Assembly: GCA_964247055.1 (NCBI GenBank)
Contig: OZ176057.1
Location: forward strand, 1,674,001 to 1,738,000
Source of the DNA: Paragordius varius
Taxonomy: Eukaryota; Nematomorpha
Length of the DNA: 64,000 nucleotides
Direction of reading: 5' to 3'
Below the pieces are notes generated by a model that did not search any database, was not told the DNA's origin, and saw only the letters and a list, made by a program, of their open reading frames with translations. How positions within the stretch are numbered: position 1 is the first letter of the stretch; each line of letters begins with the position of its first letter. Positions 62,125 through 64,000 of this stretch are shown in pieces. A program made the translations under genes and the position numbers.

Positions 62125-64000
62125 AATGTAATTATATGTTAAAACGTCAAATTAAAAGACAACCATATCTTATTAAAGACAACCACATTTTTAGATCTGA
62201 ATTTTTAAAGAATTCAATTTTGTTAAGCGAAATGTGAATTAGACATGCAAATTGGTTATGTACTCACTTAAATAAATTTGTAATATATAGTGTATGTAGG
62301 GAAACTTGGAAAAGGTATGGTTAACCTCTTTATATTAAAATAATTGCTTTTTATTTTTTGTGTTTTGTATCAATTACGCTTTTTACTGCATATATATATA
62401 TATATATATATCATCATTAGATTAAACTGTACATCTTTGTTGTTCTTTGTGTTAAAAATATTTATTCATTATTTTGTATTTCAATAAATTGCTTATTCAT
62501 ATATTTTGGTTCCATTATTATTTTTTTTTATGTTTGAACTCCATATTATTTGAATGTAATAAGCTGTTAATGCAGTAATACAGTTCTGATTTCTAATCTG
62601 CTACCTGCGCAAAGTCTGCCTTAATTATTAAAATTAATTTTAAATTTATATAATGATGTTTACTAAAAAAAATTGTGGTAAACCAGAGTAAAACATTAAT
62701 CATAAAATCATGGCTTATAACATAATTATTTGAGGGTGATGGTAAAAATTTAGTAAAAAATTGAAATTATACAGACAAAATTTTGAAACTAAACCAATAA
62801 TATTTTTTAGAAAGACAACCATATTATTAAACATTGATTCTTATAATTTTAAATCACATACATACTGGCATTTACATTCTTTTGTACAAATTTCATAATC
62901 ATTGTCAGCTTATAATTCATAGAGATATAAATTATTCTAATTTTCCGATTATTTTCGGCATAATTTCGGTTATTATTTTTTTGAGTTCTTTCTACATAGT
63001 AATTTAAAACTGCTATTTTTCATTTATTACCAGATAGGATATACAGTAAAGGGCAAAGTTATTGGTTAGCCAATAAAAATTATCTTTCTTCTATATTCTA
63101 TCTTAGGCATTAATAAATTTTTCACCGCATGTGAAAAGGCATAAATGCGTTATCAAATAATTTAATTATTTTTATATTGATTATAAAAATTAAAGGCTTT
63201 TCCCTAATCCTCATAGACAAATTAATATTATATATATTGTAAAACTACCTAACAAAACATGCAATTCAAAAATTTATTATATGATAATAAAAAATTTAAA
63301 GATGAAAGGATATTTCATTGATAAATTTTTGATGACCATAATTTTTATTTTGCATCTCTTGTAGCATACGTTCACATTTACATTTTTTACGGGATTTGCA
63401 TTTTTCTTAATTTACACATTGCGCTTTCTTGGCTATACATTTTTTCGATATTCTGAGCGGAAAAAGTGTCGTTATTTAGAGGATTTGATTTTATCAAAGT
63501 GTTTTGTAACGTTTTTGTTGTGTTTTAATCGTTATTCCAAATCTCAAGATTTTTGAATCAAAAAATAATATTAATATAGCCATTTAAATTTGCATATATT
63601 TTTATTTTTTTTGAATTGAGGGCCCAAAAAAGTTTTAATCAATTATAAACGATTAAAGATTCTGAATAAATGGTTCATCAGCTCCCCAATATTATCTTAT
63701 TAAGATATTGAAACGGAATCAAATAAGTATTCAGCCTAAAAATTTTCTTATCCATTCATTAGAACGAAACCAATCGATTATACATAATGATAGGACCAAT
63801 ATTTTTATTAGCGAGAGTTATTTCGCCCCTTTGTTTACGAATTTACATACTTGTATATTGCGAGGTAAAATCAAAATCGTTGCAGACTTAAGCTATAGAA
63901 AAACCTTCATTTTTACTGAATCATGGTATATTATCAGTATAGAGTTTTTATTTATAGTCTCTCCTGCCAATAATAATAATAATAATAAATAATTGCAAAA
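62125..64000. other. 3' part of the second duplication copy
   Basis: Parallels 45372-47290 with small insertions and deletions until about 63825, then departs. It includes the decayed counterpart of the Cys-rich frame (62875-63500, minus). An open frame at 63708-63992 crosses the duplication end and is not supported as a gene. Confidence 0.5.

Noticed and set aside
63708-63992. 94-codon plus-strand frame at the right edge
   Set aside because: It straddles the end of the segmental duplication, and the homologous sequence in copy 1 is not open.

Overview
This is an animal nuclear genome window of about 25 percent GC, rich in introns and transposons. Protein-coding exons stand out as short GC-rich islands. 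The genes have phased introns, there is a transmembrane collagen, and the mobile elements are RTE-type LINEs, Ty3/Gypsy, hAT, mariner, Helitron and palindromic foldback elements. Together these point to an AT-rich invertebrate. I cannot fix the phylum. The splice acceptors mostly end in TAG rather than the TTTCAG typical of nematodes, so a nematode is less likely.

1-21.2 kb: one large minus-strand gene fills this part. Fourteen exons with mutually consistent phases encode about 1100 residues of a membrane-anchored collagen of the MACIT type. The order is a cytoplasmic N-terminus, one transmembrane helix, a Gln-rich coiled-coil stretch, a basic stretch with two furin-type sites, a Cys-Pro-Cys start to the collagen region, a long Gly-X-Y region, and the beginning of a C-terminal non-collagenous domain resembling short-chain collagen C4. 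Six consecutive exons are exactly 126 bp (14 triplets each). The 3' end of the gene lies beyond base 1. The introns hold foldback elements, small Tc1-like elements, Helitrons and a small hAT element.

21.2-35.4 kb: no host gene is recognised. The region holds palindromic foldback elements, a hAT MITE with a perfect 8-bp target duplication, and a hAT element of 4.2 kb (perfect 8-bp duplication) that was split by a 2.2-kb non-autonomous Helitron made of about 470-bp tandem units. A decayed RTE-like LINE on the minus strand follows.

35.4-47.3 kb and 58.8-63.8 kb: these are two copies of one segmental duplication. Each carries a foldback element, a mariner remnant, an intronless 341/342-residue multi-pass membrane protein gene on the plus strand (about 92 percent identical), and an antisense Cys-rich reading frame. 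The first copy has since gained a Ty3/Gypsy element, a hAT MITE and a further 1.4-kb insert, so these insertions probably postdate the duplication.

47.3-58.8 kb, between the copies: a second foldback element, a mariner remnant, a hAT MITE, a plus-strand RTE-like LINE that is nearly intact, and an internal fragment of the same Gypsy family.

The genes show no shared pathway. The best leads are the collagen gene with its uniform exon modules, the recently homogenised membrane-protein pair, and the Helitron with tandem units nested in a hAT element.
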